Below are positions 17,220-27,183 of a stretch of 64,000 nucleotides of DNA, one piece after another. Position 1 is the first letter of the stretch. Each line of letters starts with the position of its first letter. Both the position numbers and the translations under genes were made by a program. The notes below the pieces were generated by a model. That model did no database searches, was not told the origin of the DNA, and saw only the letters and a program-made list of their open reading frames with translations. This DNA comes from CAYNFR01 sp964616755. GTDB taxonomy: Bacteria; Bacteroidota; Bacteroidia; Chitinophagales; Saprospiraceae. The stretch is from the NCBI GenBank assembly GCA_964616755.1, contig CAZTSI010000009.1, positions 22,779 through 86,778 of the forward strand, read 5' to 3'.

Positions 17220-19013
17220 TCACTGTATCGCTGTCGCGACCGTTTCATTATGATGTCTTGTTTCGGGAGACGAGTATTGATGAATTGCTGTAAGAAATTG
17301 ACCAAAGCGCATTTTACCGAAAGAGGGTGAAAATTTATCATTTTCGCAGGCAATATGACCATTGATCATTACCAAATTTACAATTCCTTCATTGCGATTT
17401 ACAAGTCGATCGACTCCATTTAAAAAGGGCGCAGTATGATACCCATGTACTTTGTCGCTTAGCTGTTTAGGGTCAATGATTATGATATCTGCCCGTTTGC
17501 CTTCAGCCAAATACCCAGCATCCAAGTTAAAAAAGTCGGCATTTTCTTTCGTCAGTCTCCATATGGTCTTTTCAAAAGACATCAAGGGACGTCCTTGTTC
17601 ATGCGAGGCTTGCACATAGCGGAGTACGCGCAGGGGATTATTGTAAAAAGCCATATTGTTAATATGCGCTCCCGAATCGGCAAATCCAATAATTCCATTT
17701 TCATCATTGTATAGGGCATAGTATTCCGACGGATCTTGATTGCCAACGGTAGTCTCCCATAGTATTTCTTTGTCCATTTCAATCACCAAATCTAAAAAGG
17801 TGTCTACCGGATGCTGATCACGTTCTTCTGCGATTTGTAGGAAGGATTTACCCACCATGCTTTCATCTGGGGATCGCAAGACGTAGGCGTCGCCGAAATC
17901 TTTTTGCCACACTTTGGGCGCCCATTTATTGTTGTAATGTTTTTTAAAAAGCCTTCTGTACGCAGGGTCACTAAGCGTCATATTGCGACGAGCCAAATCT
18001 TTAGAAAGATGACGTGCTAATTCTCCTGTCGGAAACTCTTCAAAGATAACGAGCTCCATTCCCTGTGCTAAGACTCTAAAGGGCACAGGAAATGCCTGCA
18101 TTCGAAAATTAGCCCCCCAGACTTTATTAAAAAAACCTGCAAGCCCACTAATGACACTCCTGATATAGGGATCCCCTTTCAAGTTCATCATGGCCACCAT
18201 GGATGTTTTGAGAGGTTTGCGATAAAAGAAGGAAGAACTTTGAGCCATATACCATAGGGCAGATACTCTGTTTACGAGGTTTGGAACTCCCTGAAGATGA
18301 GCACCTCTCTTTCGGGCAATTCGTGTCAGCGTTCTTCTCTCTTCAGCTTTGGCATATGCGGCAGGGAGTAATTTTGACCAATGGCGGCCATCCATCTTAT
18401 CCCATGGGTTATGTTGCATTGAGATGCCAAGAAAGCCAGCATCTAACGCTTCTTCAAGATGGGCCTCCATGGTTTGTAATTCCTTTTTTGAGGGTTTCAC
18501 CTCCTTATTTACGGCTCTATCAATGCCCATAACCTTCGTCCGAATATCAGAATGACCTATAAAAGAAGCGACATTGGGTCCGAGAGGAAGACGCTCGATA
18601 TGATCAATCCACTGTCCAGCGGTCTCCCAAGTCTTTTCATGTTTCAATATAGGATATAGAACTTCGCGCGGAAAGGCTTCGACTCTGGTAAACATGTCAC
18701 AGCAATCTTCTACATCTGCATAAACAAAAGACAATGAACAACCGCCTAATATAACGGATGTTACTCCATGGCGAACTGATTCGCTCAAACCAGGGTCTAC
18801 TAATACTTCGCCATCATAATGCGTATGATTATCTATAAATCCAGGCATCACCCATTTGTCAGTAGCATCAATGATGATTGTGTCATCTGGCACAGAGATA
18901 TGACCCGAATTAATTTGAGCAATCTTTCCGTCTTGTACGAGAATATTGGCCACCTTGGAAGGGGCAAGGGTGCCATCGTAGACACGTCCATTTCTAATAA
19001 GAGTAGCAGACAT
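17220..19013 (-). CDS. D-aminoacylase-like N-acyl-D-amino-acid amidohydrolase
   Basis: Metal-dependent hydrolase of the amidohydrolase superfamily, predicted to cleave N-acyl-D-amino acids; cytosolic, no signal peptide. 597 residues, somewhat longer than the usual 480-530. The metal motif is PGFIDNHTHYDGE with H63 and H65, a cysteine ligand candidate lies in ILGGCSLSF, IGHSDIR holds another conserved His, and FADSGAHINN near the C-terminus carries the catalytic Asp. The ending AEGKRADIIIIDP is the small beta domain shared by dihydroorotase relatives. It follows the GNAT-nitrilase gene by 114 nt and has its own candidate -7 element there. Exact substrate is not shown by sequence. Confidence 0.85.
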   Translation of the reverse strand: MSATLIRNGRVYDGTLAPSKVANILVQDGKIAQINSGHISVPDDTIIIDATDKWVMPGFIDNHTHYDGEVLVDPGLSESVRHGVTSVILGGCSLSFVYADVEDCCDMFTRVEAFPREVLYPILKHEKTWETAGQWIDHIERLPLGPNVASFIGHSDIRTKVMGIDRAVNKEVKPSKKELQTMEAHLEEALDAGFLGISMQHNPWDKMDGRHWSKLLPAAYAKAEERRTLTRIARKRGAHLQGVPNLVNRVSALWYMAQSSSFFYRKPLKTSMVAMMNLKGDPYIRSVISGLAGFFNKVWGANFRMQAFPVPFRVLAQGMELVIFEEFPTGELARHLSKDLARRNMTLSDPAYRRLFKKHYNNKWAPKVWQKDFGDAYVLRSPDESMVGKSFLQIAEERDQHPVDTFLDLVIEMDKEILWETTVGNQDPSEYYALYNDENGIIGFADSGAHINNMAFYNNPLRVLRYVQASHEQGRPLMSFEKTIWRLTKENADFFNLDAGYLAEGKRADIIIIDPKQLSDKVHGYHTAPFLNGVDRLVNRNEGIVNLVMINGHIACENDKFSPSFGKMRFGQFLTAIHQYSSPETRHHNETVATAIQ

Positions 19014-19059
19014 CTTGATTGTTTATAATCTATTTGGGCAAATATCTATTTGACAAATC

Positions 19060-19067
19060 CAAAATTA
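19060..19067 (-). promoter_or_regulatory. candidate -7 element for the D-aminoacylase-like gene
   Basis: TAATTTTG on the minus strand is an exact TAnnTTTG match and would place the start about 40 nt before the ATG at 19013. No good TTTG sits at -33 (only CTTT nearby). Confidence 0.35.
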
Positions 19068-19127
19068 GACTAATAAAATGTTTTATAAAGACTCTATTTG
19101 GCGAATAATTGCGGTCTTGATCAATAG

Positions 19128-20669
19128 TTATGAATTACGTTTATTCTTTTTGATGATCTCAAAGATATCTTTTCGCCTATCCTTTAAGTTTCGGACACTT
19201 CCAAATTCATGTAATTCTCTAAGTAAATCCAAATCGACATCAGCTATCAAAATCATTTCCGTGTTGGGGGTCGCTTCAGCCTTGATACCATTGGAGGGGA
19301 ATGAGAAATCGCAAGGGGTAAAGACTATAGATTGAGCAAACTGAATGTCCATATTGTGCACATTAGGCAGATTACCAACACTACCAGCAATCGCAACATA
19401 ACATTCATTTTCGATGGCTCTAGCCTGAGCACAATTTCGTACACTCGAATACCCATTCTGCGTATCAGTCAAAAAAGGGATGAATAGAATGTCCATTCCC
19501 TCATCGGCCAACAATCGGCTCAATTCAGGAAATTCAGAATCATAACAAATCAAAATGCCAATCTTGCCGCAATCGGTATCAAAAACATTTAAGTCATTAC
19601 CGCCTTGCATTCCCCATACTTTGGCTTCATCAGGGGTAACATGAATTTTTTCGTATCGTTCGATGGTGCCGTCTCGCTTACATAGATACCCGACATTAAA
19701 GAGTTTGTCGCCGCGCATTTCTGGCATACTACCAGAAATAATATTTATGTTGTAGGCTATGGAGAAGTTAGAGAAGGCTTGGACGATTTCCTGTGTATGC
19801 TTAGCCAATTCTCGAATGGCGTCGGGCTCGGCCAAGTGATTATTGTGCGCCATTAACGGCGCATTAAAAAACTCTGGAAATAAGGCAAAGTCTGACCGAT
19901 ACCCGGATACGGCGTCAATAAAGTATTCGGCCTGCTGAAGTAGGGCCTCAACATCCTTGTAGGGACGCATTTGCCACTGGATTAAACCTAGCCTAACGAT
20001 AGTCTTTTTCTTAGAGGCCTTATTGACAGATTTTTGATAGTAAATATTATTCCACTCCAATAGGACTCCAAATTCATTCGATGCCTCATCACCTTCTAGA
20101 TAGCCCCTTAAAATTTTTGTAGGGTGGAAGTCATTAGAGATTTGAAAATCTAAGACCATATCATGTATTTCCTTGCGTTTTACTTTTTCGATATATTCTT
20201 TAGGACTTATCTCCGCCGCGTATTGGTGATAGTTCGGAATTCTACCACCAAAGGCAATACCTCTCAAGTTGAGTGTTTCGCATAGTTCTTTTCTGTAATC
20301 ATATAAACGTCGGCCCAAACGCATGCCTCTAAACTCGGGTTTGATGAAGATATCAATGCCATAGAGAACATCTCCATGTCGAGTATGTGATTGAAAAGAG
20401 TAGTTTGCGGTAATGTTGCGATAGGTATGATCGTGTTCAAAATCACTGTAATTTATGATAATCGACAGTGCACATCCGGCTATTTTATCATTGACTTTGA
20501 TGACGACTTGACCTTCCGGAAATTTTTCGAGTAGCGTCTGGATTTGATGCTCTTTCCAGTATGATCCCGGCATGGTAGTGTAGGAGACGATCATAGCATC
20601 TCTCATGGAGAAGTAATCCTCTATTTTTAAATACTCGAGTTCTATTTTATCGATGTCGGCGATATCCAT
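19128..20669 (-). CDS. fused GNAT acetyltransferase / carbon-nitrogen hydrolase
   Basis: 513 residues with two enzymes in one chain. The N-terminal GNAT fold (about 10-215) has the acetyl-CoA loop FRGMRLGRRL at 113-122. The C-terminal nitrilase fold (about 225-510) has the full Glu-Lys-Cys triad: E266 in FPEFF, K341 in YEKIHVTP, C375 in LICYDSEFPE. The fusion is a known, widespread type, and the substrate is not established. The pairing with a D-aminoacylase-like enzyme downstream suggests joint handling of N-acyl or amide compounds (inference). The 255-nt gap upstream (20670-20924) contains small GC-poor hairpins and no gene. Confidence 0.92.
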   Translation of the reverse strand: MDIADIDKIELEYLKIEDYFSMRDAMIVSYTTMPGSYWKEHQIQTLLEKFPEGQVVIKVNDKIAGCALSIIINYSDFEHDHTYRNITANYSFQSHTRHGDVLYGIDIFIKPEFRGMRLGRRLYDYRKELCETLNLRGIAFGGRIPNYHQYAAEISPKEYIEKVKRKEIHDMVLDFQISNDFHPTKILRGYLEGDEASNEFGVLLEWNNIYYQKSVNKASKKKTIVRLGLIQWQMRPYKDVEALLQQAEYFIDAVSGYRSDFALFPEFFNAPLMAHNNHLAEPDAIRELAKHTQEIVQAFSNFSIAYNINIISGSMPEMRGDKLFNVGYLCKRDGTIERYEKIHVTPDEAKVWGMQGGNDLNVFDTDCGKIGILICYDSEFPELSRLLADEGMDILFIPFLTDTQNGYSSVRNCAQARAIENECYVAIAGSVGNLPNVHNMDIQFAQSIVFTPCDFSFPSNGIKAEATPNTEMILIADVDLDLLRELHEFGSVRNLKDRRKDIFEIIKKNKRNS

Positions 20670-20924
20670 TTGATTTCTTTTTCTTGAGGAGAAAAGGCAA
20701 TTATGCGAGATTAAGATTGACGCAGAAAGCTAACATACCTACGGTCAGGCGTCATGAGCAAAAAGCCATTTGGCTCATTTGCAAAACTCCGAGACGTGAA
20801 GATACGACAAGTGATGACAAATAGATTGGCAAGCAAATAAAGCTCTACGTTTAGCTTTTAGACCCCACTTCGGGATAGTACAATAAGACTAATATCTTTA
20901 AGCGCTAGTTGAGAAATAAAATGA

Positions 20925-22256
20925 CTAGCCCTTATACATCATCCATTTTGCCAATTCTTTGAAGCTTGCTTTTTTGCCATACATCAAAATTCCTACACGA
21001 TAGATGCGAGCAGCTAACCAAACCAATAGGAAGACCGTCACCACGAGCAGGACGACAGATAACAGGATTTGCCATGTTGGCGGATCCATTGGCAAACGAA
21101 CCGGCATAACGATAGACGAGGTAAATGGTATAATAGATCCCCAAGTTGCTATAGTGCTATTAGGAGCGTTAATGGCCGCAATACCGATATAGATCGCAAG
21201 CATTAACGGCATCATAACAGGCAAAGTAAGCGTTTGCGCTTCATTGATATCCTCACCAACGGCTGAGCCTATGGCCGCAAAAAGAGCCGCGTAAGCAAAG
21301 TATCCCATGAAAAAATAAAAGAGCAATAAAGGAATAATCGTCCACCAATTCATGTTCATTACCTCCCCTAATACTTCTACAAATTTATTTTTGTTCACCT
21401 GCTCGGCTGCTTGAATAACTCCTTCTGCATTAGGAATTTGGGCAATGTCTCCCGGATTCATCATTGACCCCAAGAAAGGTTGAGCCACGATAGATATCAC
21501 TACGAATAAGATGAGCCATATTAAAATCTGCGTGAGGCCAACACTGCCCACCCCTAAGATTTTGCCCATCATCAATTCAAAAGGTTTGACAGAAGAGATC
21601 AACACTTCTACAATTCGGTTTATCTTCTCTTCCATGACGCTGCGCATCACTTGGCTACCGTAAAGCAGGATGATGAAAAACATAGCATAGGCTATTACGC
21701 CTCCTAGGACAGAACCTACTATGGTGCCCGTTGTACTCACTTTTTTGGCTGTATCCTTGATGTTATTTTGTTCAAGTGTGACTTCTGTTTTGAGCAGCGC
21801 TATCTTTTCTTCGTCGAGGTCCAAAGCCGACACCTTATATTCGCGAATGCGCTTTTCGACAGCATCTTTTATGGATTCGATTTCATCTAAGGCTAATCGA
21901 TCATCACTATAATAACTAAAAGCATATTGTTTGGATGTTGGATCTTCGAGGGCATTCAACGTTAAAAAGCCATCTATGTCACCATTGAGATATTGCTCTT
22001 TGAGTTGTTCGATGGAGAGGGTGCTGAATGAATAATCAAAATTATCGCGCAACTTCAGTTCGTTTCTGAGTAAGTCAGAAGAATCTTGGATGGCAATTTT
22101 TTTAATGTCGTCTGATCCCTGCGAAAAGATAAAGGCCACAACAGCAAAAAACAAGATAATGCCAAGGGGTGTCAGGAAAGTGGTCAAAAGGAAAGTCTTA
22201 CTCTTGACCCGTGTGAGATATTCTCTTTTTGCGATTAACCAGATATTTTTATTCAT
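20925..22256 (-). CDS. ABC-2 type transporter permease (NatB-like)
   Basis: 443 residues. A first membrane helix follows the N-terminal IAKREYLTRVKSKTF (family-typical), then a large extracytoplasmic domain (about 45-165), then several helices to the C-terminus. Its start overlaps the ATPase gene by 8 nt, so the two form one exporter unit. The family includes the NatAB sodium exporter of Bacillus, but many members export other things, so the substrate is open. Confidence 0.88.
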   Translation of the reverse strand: MNKNIWLIAKREYLTRVKSKTFLLTTFLTPLGIILFFAVVAFIFSQGSDDIKKIAIQDSSDLLRNELKLRDNFDYSFSTLSIEQLKEQYLNGDIDGFLTLNALEDPTSKQYAFSYYSDDRLALDEIESIKDAVEKRIREYKVSALDLDEEKIALLKTEVTLEQNNIKDTAKKVSTTGTIVGSVLGGVIAYAMFFIILLYGSQVMRSVMEEKINRIVEVLISSVKPFELMMGKILGVGSVGLTQILIWLILFVVISIVAQPFLGSMMNPGDIAQIPNAEGVIQAAEQVNKNKFVEVLGEVMNMNWWTIIPLLLFYFFMGYFAYAALFAAIGSAVGEDINEAQTLTLPVMMPLMLAIYIGIAAINAPNSTIATWGSIIPFTSSIVMPVRLPMDPPTWQILLSVVLLVVTVFLLVWLAARIYRVGILMYGKKASFKELAKWMMYKG

Positions 22257-23154
22257 TGCTTTGACCTACTTTTTTAATGAAAATCTCATTTAATGTTGGT
22301 AATATTTCGTGATACGACGTGATCTGAATATTCTTATCAATTAGGGCTTTCAATAGTTCATTTGAGTTGTGACCTTCGCTGATCTCAATTACCACCTTGT
22401 CTTCTTTGTCTTCGATCACCTTGAAGTTATCCTGCACCAGATCAGTAGGGAAGTTGCCCTTGAATCCTATGTTGAAGCGATTCTCCTTGAACTGATTTTT
22501 TATTTCATCGACGCGTCCGTTCAGGATCAATTTGCCTTTATTGATTAAGGCAATTTCATTACAAATCTCTTCCACTTGCTCCATTCTGTGCGTTGAAAAA
22601 ATAATGCTAGTGCCTTTTTTATTTAGCTCATAGATTTCGTCTTTGATTAAATTTGCGTTGATAGGATCAAGCCCTGAAAAAGGTTCGTCTAAGATCAATA
22701 GGGTGGGGTCATGCACCACGGTGGCAATAAATTGCACCTTTTGCTGCATACCTTTAGAGAGCTCTTCTATTTTCTTGTTCCACCAACTTCCAACGTCAAA
22801 TTTGTCAATCCAAGCGCGCAACTTCGCTTTAGCCGTTTTTTCGTCTAATCCTTTTAACTGGGCTAGATACATGAGTTGCTCTCCGACCTTCATTTTCTTG
22901 TATAGGCCACGCTCTTCGGGCATATATCCGATGCGCAGAGGTAGATTTGCATTGATTTTTTGTCCATCTAACAGAATTGTTCCAGAGTCTGCCGCTGTTA
23001 TCCCCGTAATAATGCGGATTAGCGAAGTCTTTCCTGCTCCATTAGGGCCTAGCATGCCAAATATGCTAGCTTTAGGGACATCAAAAGTTACATCATTGAC
23101 CGCACGATACGACCCGTATTCTTTTACTACCTGTTGAAATGAGAGTATATTCAT
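22249..23154 (-). CDS. ABC transporter ATP-binding protein (NatA-like)
   Basis: 301 residues from the ATG at 23154 (preceded by AGGAT); the upstream codon at 23175 adds MVKFSGS and looks less likely. Walker A GPNGAGKT at 36-43, signature LSKGMQQK at 132-139, Walker B LLILDEP at 152-158, then the H-loop STHRMEQ. The C-terminal 80 residues match the DUF4162-type accessory region seen in this subfamily. It powers the permease encoded just downstream. Confidence 0.93.
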   Translation of the reverse strand: MNILSFQQVVKEYGSYRAVNDVTFDVPKASIFGMLGPNGAGKTSLIRIITGITAADSGTILLDGQKINANLPLRIGYMPEERGLYKKMKVGEQLMYLAQLKGLDEKTAKAKLRAWIDKFDVGSWWNKKIEELSKGMQQKVQFIATVVHDPTLLILDEPFSGLDPINANLIKDEIYELNKKGTSIIFSTHRMEQVEEICNEIALINKGKLILNGRVDEIKNQFKENRFNIGFKGNFPTDLVQDNFKVIEDKEDKVVIEISEGHNSNELLKALIDKNIQITSYHEILPTLNEIFIKKVGQSNE

Positions 23155-23359
23155 CGATCCTGAAAATTTTACCAATGGCGAAATAAAGCATTTTTACCTG
23201 AGAACACGCCATCTATTCGACGAAATATCCCAAATAAATGATTAAAACTTTAACAAAAAATTTGGCACTTTAGGCACTTTTCATACGTCATAGCTATACG
23301 AAGAAGATTACATCTCTATACATTTACTATCATATTACTCACAACGAATACTATTAACG

Positions 23360-24025
23360 ATGAAAAAGCAACTACTACATCTTTTCGCTATTACCCTTTT
23401 GTCCAATGCGCTTATTGCTCAGTTCACGCAGACAGACGCCACCATGAGCGAAGGAGTACAGCCAGGCCTCGAATTTGAAGTCAAAGGTGAAAGCCGAAAA
23501 GCCGAAAAAGTCTGGAAAGATTACACTAAAAATTTGGGCAAGCTCAATTGGGATAAAAAGGCCAAAGAATATACACTCCCCAATGCCCTCTTGCCAGCCA
23601 TAGAGTCTAGCAGCCCAATAACTTTGGTCGCTAAATTTGACGAATTTAGCAACATGACACGTGTGAAGGTCTGGATAAAGGAAGGTGACGTTTTCTTGAC
23701 AGAGCAAATCAATCCGAACAAAATAGCAGGGGCAAAAGTATTTTTGACGGATTACAGCTATTTGGTCGAAAAAGTATACGTTGGCGAAGAGTTAAATGAG
23801 GAGGAAAAAAACCTGAATAAACTGGAGAAAGAGCTAGATCGGTTATCAAAGCAAAATGAAAACCTACACAGAGACATCGAAAAAGCTAAAGACGCAATCA
23901 AAAAGGCAGAGCGCGAGATCGTAGAAAACAATAACGAGCAAGAAGCCAAAAAGAAAGAAATAGAGGAGCAACAAGCAAAAGTGAAGCAGGTCTCTGACAA
24001 ACTGAACAAAATAGGATCGAACTGA
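23360..24025 (+). CDS. secreted protein with C-terminal coiled coil, unknown function
   Basis: 221 residues with a signal peptide (LLHLFAITLLSNALIAQ). The middle (about 35-130) is a small alpha/beta domain beginning VQPGLEFEVKGESRKAEKVW, with repeated tryptophan-lysine patterns. From about 140 to the end it is a strongly charged coiled coil (LEKELDRLSKQNENLHRDIE). I do not recognise a named family; similar proteins occur in Saprospiria and are usually hypothetical. It overlaps the next gene by one base, so they are almost surely co-translated. A 9-bp direct repeat (GGCACTTT at 23264 and 23273) lies upstream. Confidence 0.75.
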   Translation: MKKQLLHLFAITLLSNALIAQFTQTDATMSEGVQPGLEFEVKGESRKAEKVWKDYTKNLGKLNWDKKAKEYTLPNALLPAIESSSPITLVAKFDEFSNMTRVKVWIKEGDVFLTEQINPNKIAGAKVFLTDYSYLVEKVYVGEELNEEEKNLNKLEKELDRLSKQNENLHRDIEKAKDAIKKAEREIVENNNEQEAKKKEIEEQQAKVKQVSDKLNKIGSN

Positions 24026-24747
24026 TGAGAATAAATTTGATCCTATTTTGTGGGTTATCAATCTGCGCCTTTAGTCTATCTGCTCAAGAAAAGGCGGAAT
24101 ACATAGTCGAGTACCATACCCACATAGTAGTAGATGGCGCAATCGATGATTGGGCTAATATAGACTCAACAAGCGAATGGACAGCATTAGTCTCTTATGA
24201 AGAGGTGCCCATGCCGAGCTATTTTAAAGCCGCTTGGGACAGTACACATCTCTATTTATTGATTCATTTTATGGAGGTGAATATCACCAGCGTAGCTGAA
24301 AAAAATCACGAACGAATATTTCAGCTCGACAATTGTGCAGAGGTCTTTTTGGATCTTGGTGCAGATGGTCTGCAATACTATGAGTTACAGGTTAATGCAG
24401 GCAATATTCGATGGGAATTAAGTCTAGACAAGGCCTATAGGGAAGGCGGCGTGGCTAAAGATCCCGACGAATTGGCAGGACTGGAGTCACATATTCAGCT
24501 ATCTGGAACAATCAATGATGTCACTGATCTGGATAAAGCATGGATGTTAGAGTTAGCTTTTCCTTGGAGTAGCCTTCAAAAATATTATCCACAGGCTATT
24601 CTTCCTGATCCTAATCTTCCAATTGCCTTCAACTTGTCACGAGTGATGCAATCTGAAACAGGTCAATTGTACTACACATGGTCTCCTATGAGTGAAAAAA
24701 ACATTCATATGCCTGAGCAATGGGGAAGGCTGATATTGATGCGATAA
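24025..24747 (+). CDS. secreted carbohydrate-binding family 9-like protein
   Basis: 240 residues: signal peptide (LILFCGLSICAFSLSAQ), then one CBM9-like beta sandwich filling the protein: DGAIDDWANID, FKAAWDSTHLYLLIHF, and DNCAEVFLDLGADGLQYYELQVNAGN. These are the usual strands of the CBM9/DOMON-like fold in Bacteroidota. No catalytic domain is attached. ATG overlaps the TGA of the coiled-coil gene (TGATG), so both act in the same place, probably the envelope. Ligand unknown. Confidence 0.82.
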   Translation: MRINLILFCGLSICAFSLSAQEKAEYIVEYHTHIVVDGAIDDWANIDSTSEWTALVSYEEVPMPSYFKAAWDSTHLYLLIHFMEVNITSVAEKNHERIFQLDNCAEVFLDLGADGLQYYELQVNAGNIRWELSLDKAYREGGVAKDPDELAGLESHIQLSGTINDVTDLDKAWMLELAFPWSSLQKYYPQAILPDPNLPIAFNLSRVMQSETGQLYYTWSPMSEKNIHMPEQWGRLILMR

Positions 24748-24753
24748 GTAGAC

Positions 24754-25809
24754 TTAAGTCGCATATCGTTTATGGTGTACCTCAAGCAGTCTATTCATAT
24801 GGGCAAACCACAAAGGTGGGGCTAGGGCCAACAAAATTGAACCTGGATACCCAAAACTGAGTTGCGGACTCTCATCGAAATGTCGCAAGACCTGATATTT
24901 TCGAGTTGCCTTGTAATGGTGATCGGAGTGGCGCGTCAATTCATATAGCAAAATCCGTCCGAATTCGTGATTAGAGTTCCAGCTATGATGCACCTCCACG
25001 GGCTCATAGCGACCGTTGTCAACTTTGTGCCGTTCTAGGCCGTAGTGTTCGATATAATTGACTAATTCTAATAACCCAAAGCCGCCTATAGCCGCAATGA
25101 TGGCCATCAGCACTAAAAAAAAGCCACCTAAATAAAAGACCACCGCTAAATACAAACCTTGTATGACTTGAAAAATCAACATCTTGTTTTTAAAACTCCA
25201 AAAGCTCTCCTCCATCAAGCGCAAATCTTGGCGTTGAATCTTCCATGCATCGATATAGCCGCCAATCGTACTTTGGAGAAAAAAACTATAGAAATGCTGA
25301 CCACGTTTAGCCGTCGCTGGATCAAAAGGGGTGGCTACCCACTTATGATGACCACGATTATGCTCGATGTTAAAATGCATGTATAAACTGGGCAACAACA
25401 ACAATCTAGAAACCCATTGATCCCAAAGTCCCGGTCTATGGCCGATTTCATGACCTACATTGATACCCATTGTGCCAAGGGCAATTCCCATAGATAAGCT
25501 AATCCCCACTAACTCTGCAGTGGATAAGATATCGTAGTTGAGGCGATAAAAATACAACCCAAGCAAGGTATACATCATGGGCAAATTAAGGTAGAGCAAC
25601 CAGTCGAAAATGCGGGTTTTTTCTCTTTCTGGCTCTTGATCCGCACTAAAATTGAACAATGATTGCGGCAATAATTGATCAGCAATCGGAACTATAACAA
25701 ACGTAAATATGAGAATAGAATAACAAACCCAACCATCACCCATTATAGAAATCCAACCAAATAATGGTGTCAAATAAGCTAGTAAATACTTAACATCTTT
25801 GAATTGCAT
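24754..25809 (-). CDS. alkB: alkane 1-monooxygenase (AlkB-type diiron membrane hydroxylase)
   Basis: Inserts oxygen at the terminal carbon of alkanes; inner-membrane enzyme using a diiron centre and electrons from rubredoxin. The start at 25809 is the first ATG (the longer frame begins with TTG at 25839). 351 residues with six membrane segments. The histidine motifs are HEIGH (120-124), EHNRGHH (149-155) and LTRHSDHH (291-298), plus NYIEHYGL (251-258), which separates AlkB from desaturases. Rubredoxin and its reductase are not in the window. A related fatty-acid or xenobiotic hydroxylase is possible. Confidence 0.9.
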   Translation of the reverse strand: MQFKDVKYLLAYLTPLFGWISIMGDGWVCYSILIFTFVIVPIADQLLPQSLFNFSADQEPEREKTRIFDWLLYLNLPMMYTLLGLYFYRLNYDILSTAELVGISLSMGIALGTMGINVGHEIGHRPGLWDQWVSRLLLLPSLYMHFNIEHNRGHHKWVATPFDPATAKRGQHFYSFFLQSTIGGYIDAWKIQRQDLRLMEESFWSFKNKMLIFQVIQGLYLAVVFYLGGFFLVLMAIIAAIGGFGLLELVNYIEHYGLERHKVDNGRYEPVEVHHSWNSNHEFGRILLYELTRHSDHHYKATRKYQVLRHFDESPQLSFGYPGSILLALAPPLWFAHMNRLLEVHHKRYAT

Positions 25810-25883
25810 GAGTGCTAAATTTCGCAGACTAATATACAATTAATTGGAATTAGCTGTGCACATAGAGATCATAGGTGGTGTCC

Positions 25884-27086
25884 TTAATTGGGCAGACTGA
25901 TCTTGCCTAGGCTTATAGCGGGCACTCCATGTATATTTTTGGATCGTATATCTTGAGCGCCACAGATGCATTCATTAGCTAGCACGGCAAAAAGCACGGC
26001 TTCTTTAGCATCGGGATGGACGCCGAGGACATCTAACATTTTGACAATACAATAGGGCATCAAATCACTCAAATGCCGCAATAAAAGCGGATTGTGCGCA
26101 CCACCACCGCTTACGTAGATCGTGGCTTCTGTTGTCTGTAAAACGTTCGATATTGAATTGGCGATGGCCTTAGCAGCAAAAAAATTAAGGGTGGCAAGAA
26201 TATCCTTGTTTTGAAGTGTGCCCGCAAAATTGCTAAGTGCAAGATCCAGGTAGTCTAGATTAAATAACTCAGGGCCAATAGTCTTTGGCAAGGGCAATTG
26301 AAAGAAGGAATGGTCTAAGAGCTGCGATAACAAGGACAAAGCGACAGTACCCTGCGACGCCAATTCGGCATTTTGATCAAAATCCATATCTGTGTAATGA
26401 CGTTGTACAAAGGCATCCATCATTGTATTGCCTGGTCCAACATCGCTAGAAAAAGGGGGTAAAATATCCAATAGTCTCTCAGAAGGTAGCCAAGTGTAAT
26501 TAGCAATTCCGCCGATATTGAGTAAAATGCGGTTTTCAGAAGCATCTGTAAAGAGTAAACGATCACCATAGACGGCTAAAGGAGCTCCTTCGCCGCCGCC
26601 AGCAATGTGCTTTAGCCTAAAATCACCAAGCGTGATAATACCTGTGCCAACCGCGATATGATCACTATCACCGATCTGCAAGGTGGCATGGCCATATCCT
26701 GGCCGCCTATGCAAATGAGTGGGCGCATGGTAAATGGTCTGTCCGTGACTCGCAATGAGATCTACATCGCTAGGAGAAATATGCCATTCTTGCAGACATT
26801 GTAGAATTAACGATGCATGATATCGACCAATATGGCTGTGTAACAAGGTTACGAGTTCTATGTCCCCTTGCGCTACTGAAAAGATCTTTCTTACCTCCCG
26901 CTTAAATTCCGCCGTGTAGGCAATGGTGCTAAAACGCTCTACACTCACCCGGGTAGTGCCACCATGCCCTTTAATCGTACACAATGCAACATCCAATCCA
27001 TCAAGCGAAGTACCACTCATCAACCCTATAATCCTTCGCTCATCAGCATTACTTAGAGCATATAGCTTAAAAATGTCCGACTTCAT
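25884..27086 (-). CDS. anmK: anhydro-N-acetylmuramic acid kinase
   Basis: Phosphorylates and opens 1,6-anhydro-MurNAc from recycled peptidoglycan to give MurNAc-6-phosphate. 400 residues. The N-terminal ATP-binding motif GLMSGTSLDGLDVALC, the middle SHGQTIYHAP and GDFR segments, and C-terminal VSGGGAHNPLL match the family. It sits 75 nt from alkB on the same strand, with no murQ next to it. Together with the glucosaminidase and PBP2 in the window it belongs to normal wall metabolism. Confidence 0.93.
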   Translation of the reverse strand: MKSDIFKLYALSNADERRIIGLMSGTSLDGLDVALCTIKGHGGTTRVSVERFSTIAYTAEFKREVRKIFSVAQGDIELVTLLHSHIGRYHASLILQCLQEWHISPSDVDLIASHGQTIYHAPTHLHRRPGYGHATLQIGDSDHIAVGTGIITLGDFRLKHIAGGGEGAPLAVYGDRLLFTDASENRILLNIGGIANYTWLPSERLLDILPPFSSDVGPGNTMMDAFVQRHYTDMDFDQNAELASQGTVALSLLSQLLDHSFFQLPLPKTIGPELFNLDYLDLALSNFAGTLQNKDILATLNFFAAKAIANSISNVLQTTEATIYVSGGGAHNPLLLRHLSDLMPYCIVKMLDVLGVHPDAKEAVLFAVLANECICGAQDIRSKNIHGVPAISLGKISLPN

Positions 27087-27183
27087 ACCCTACACCTTGA
27101 TTTAATTTGACCACTAAAAAGTCAGGCAAAACTTCTTATTGGCCATTTAACTCTTCAACTTAAATGGATGCCAGAAGTAATCA

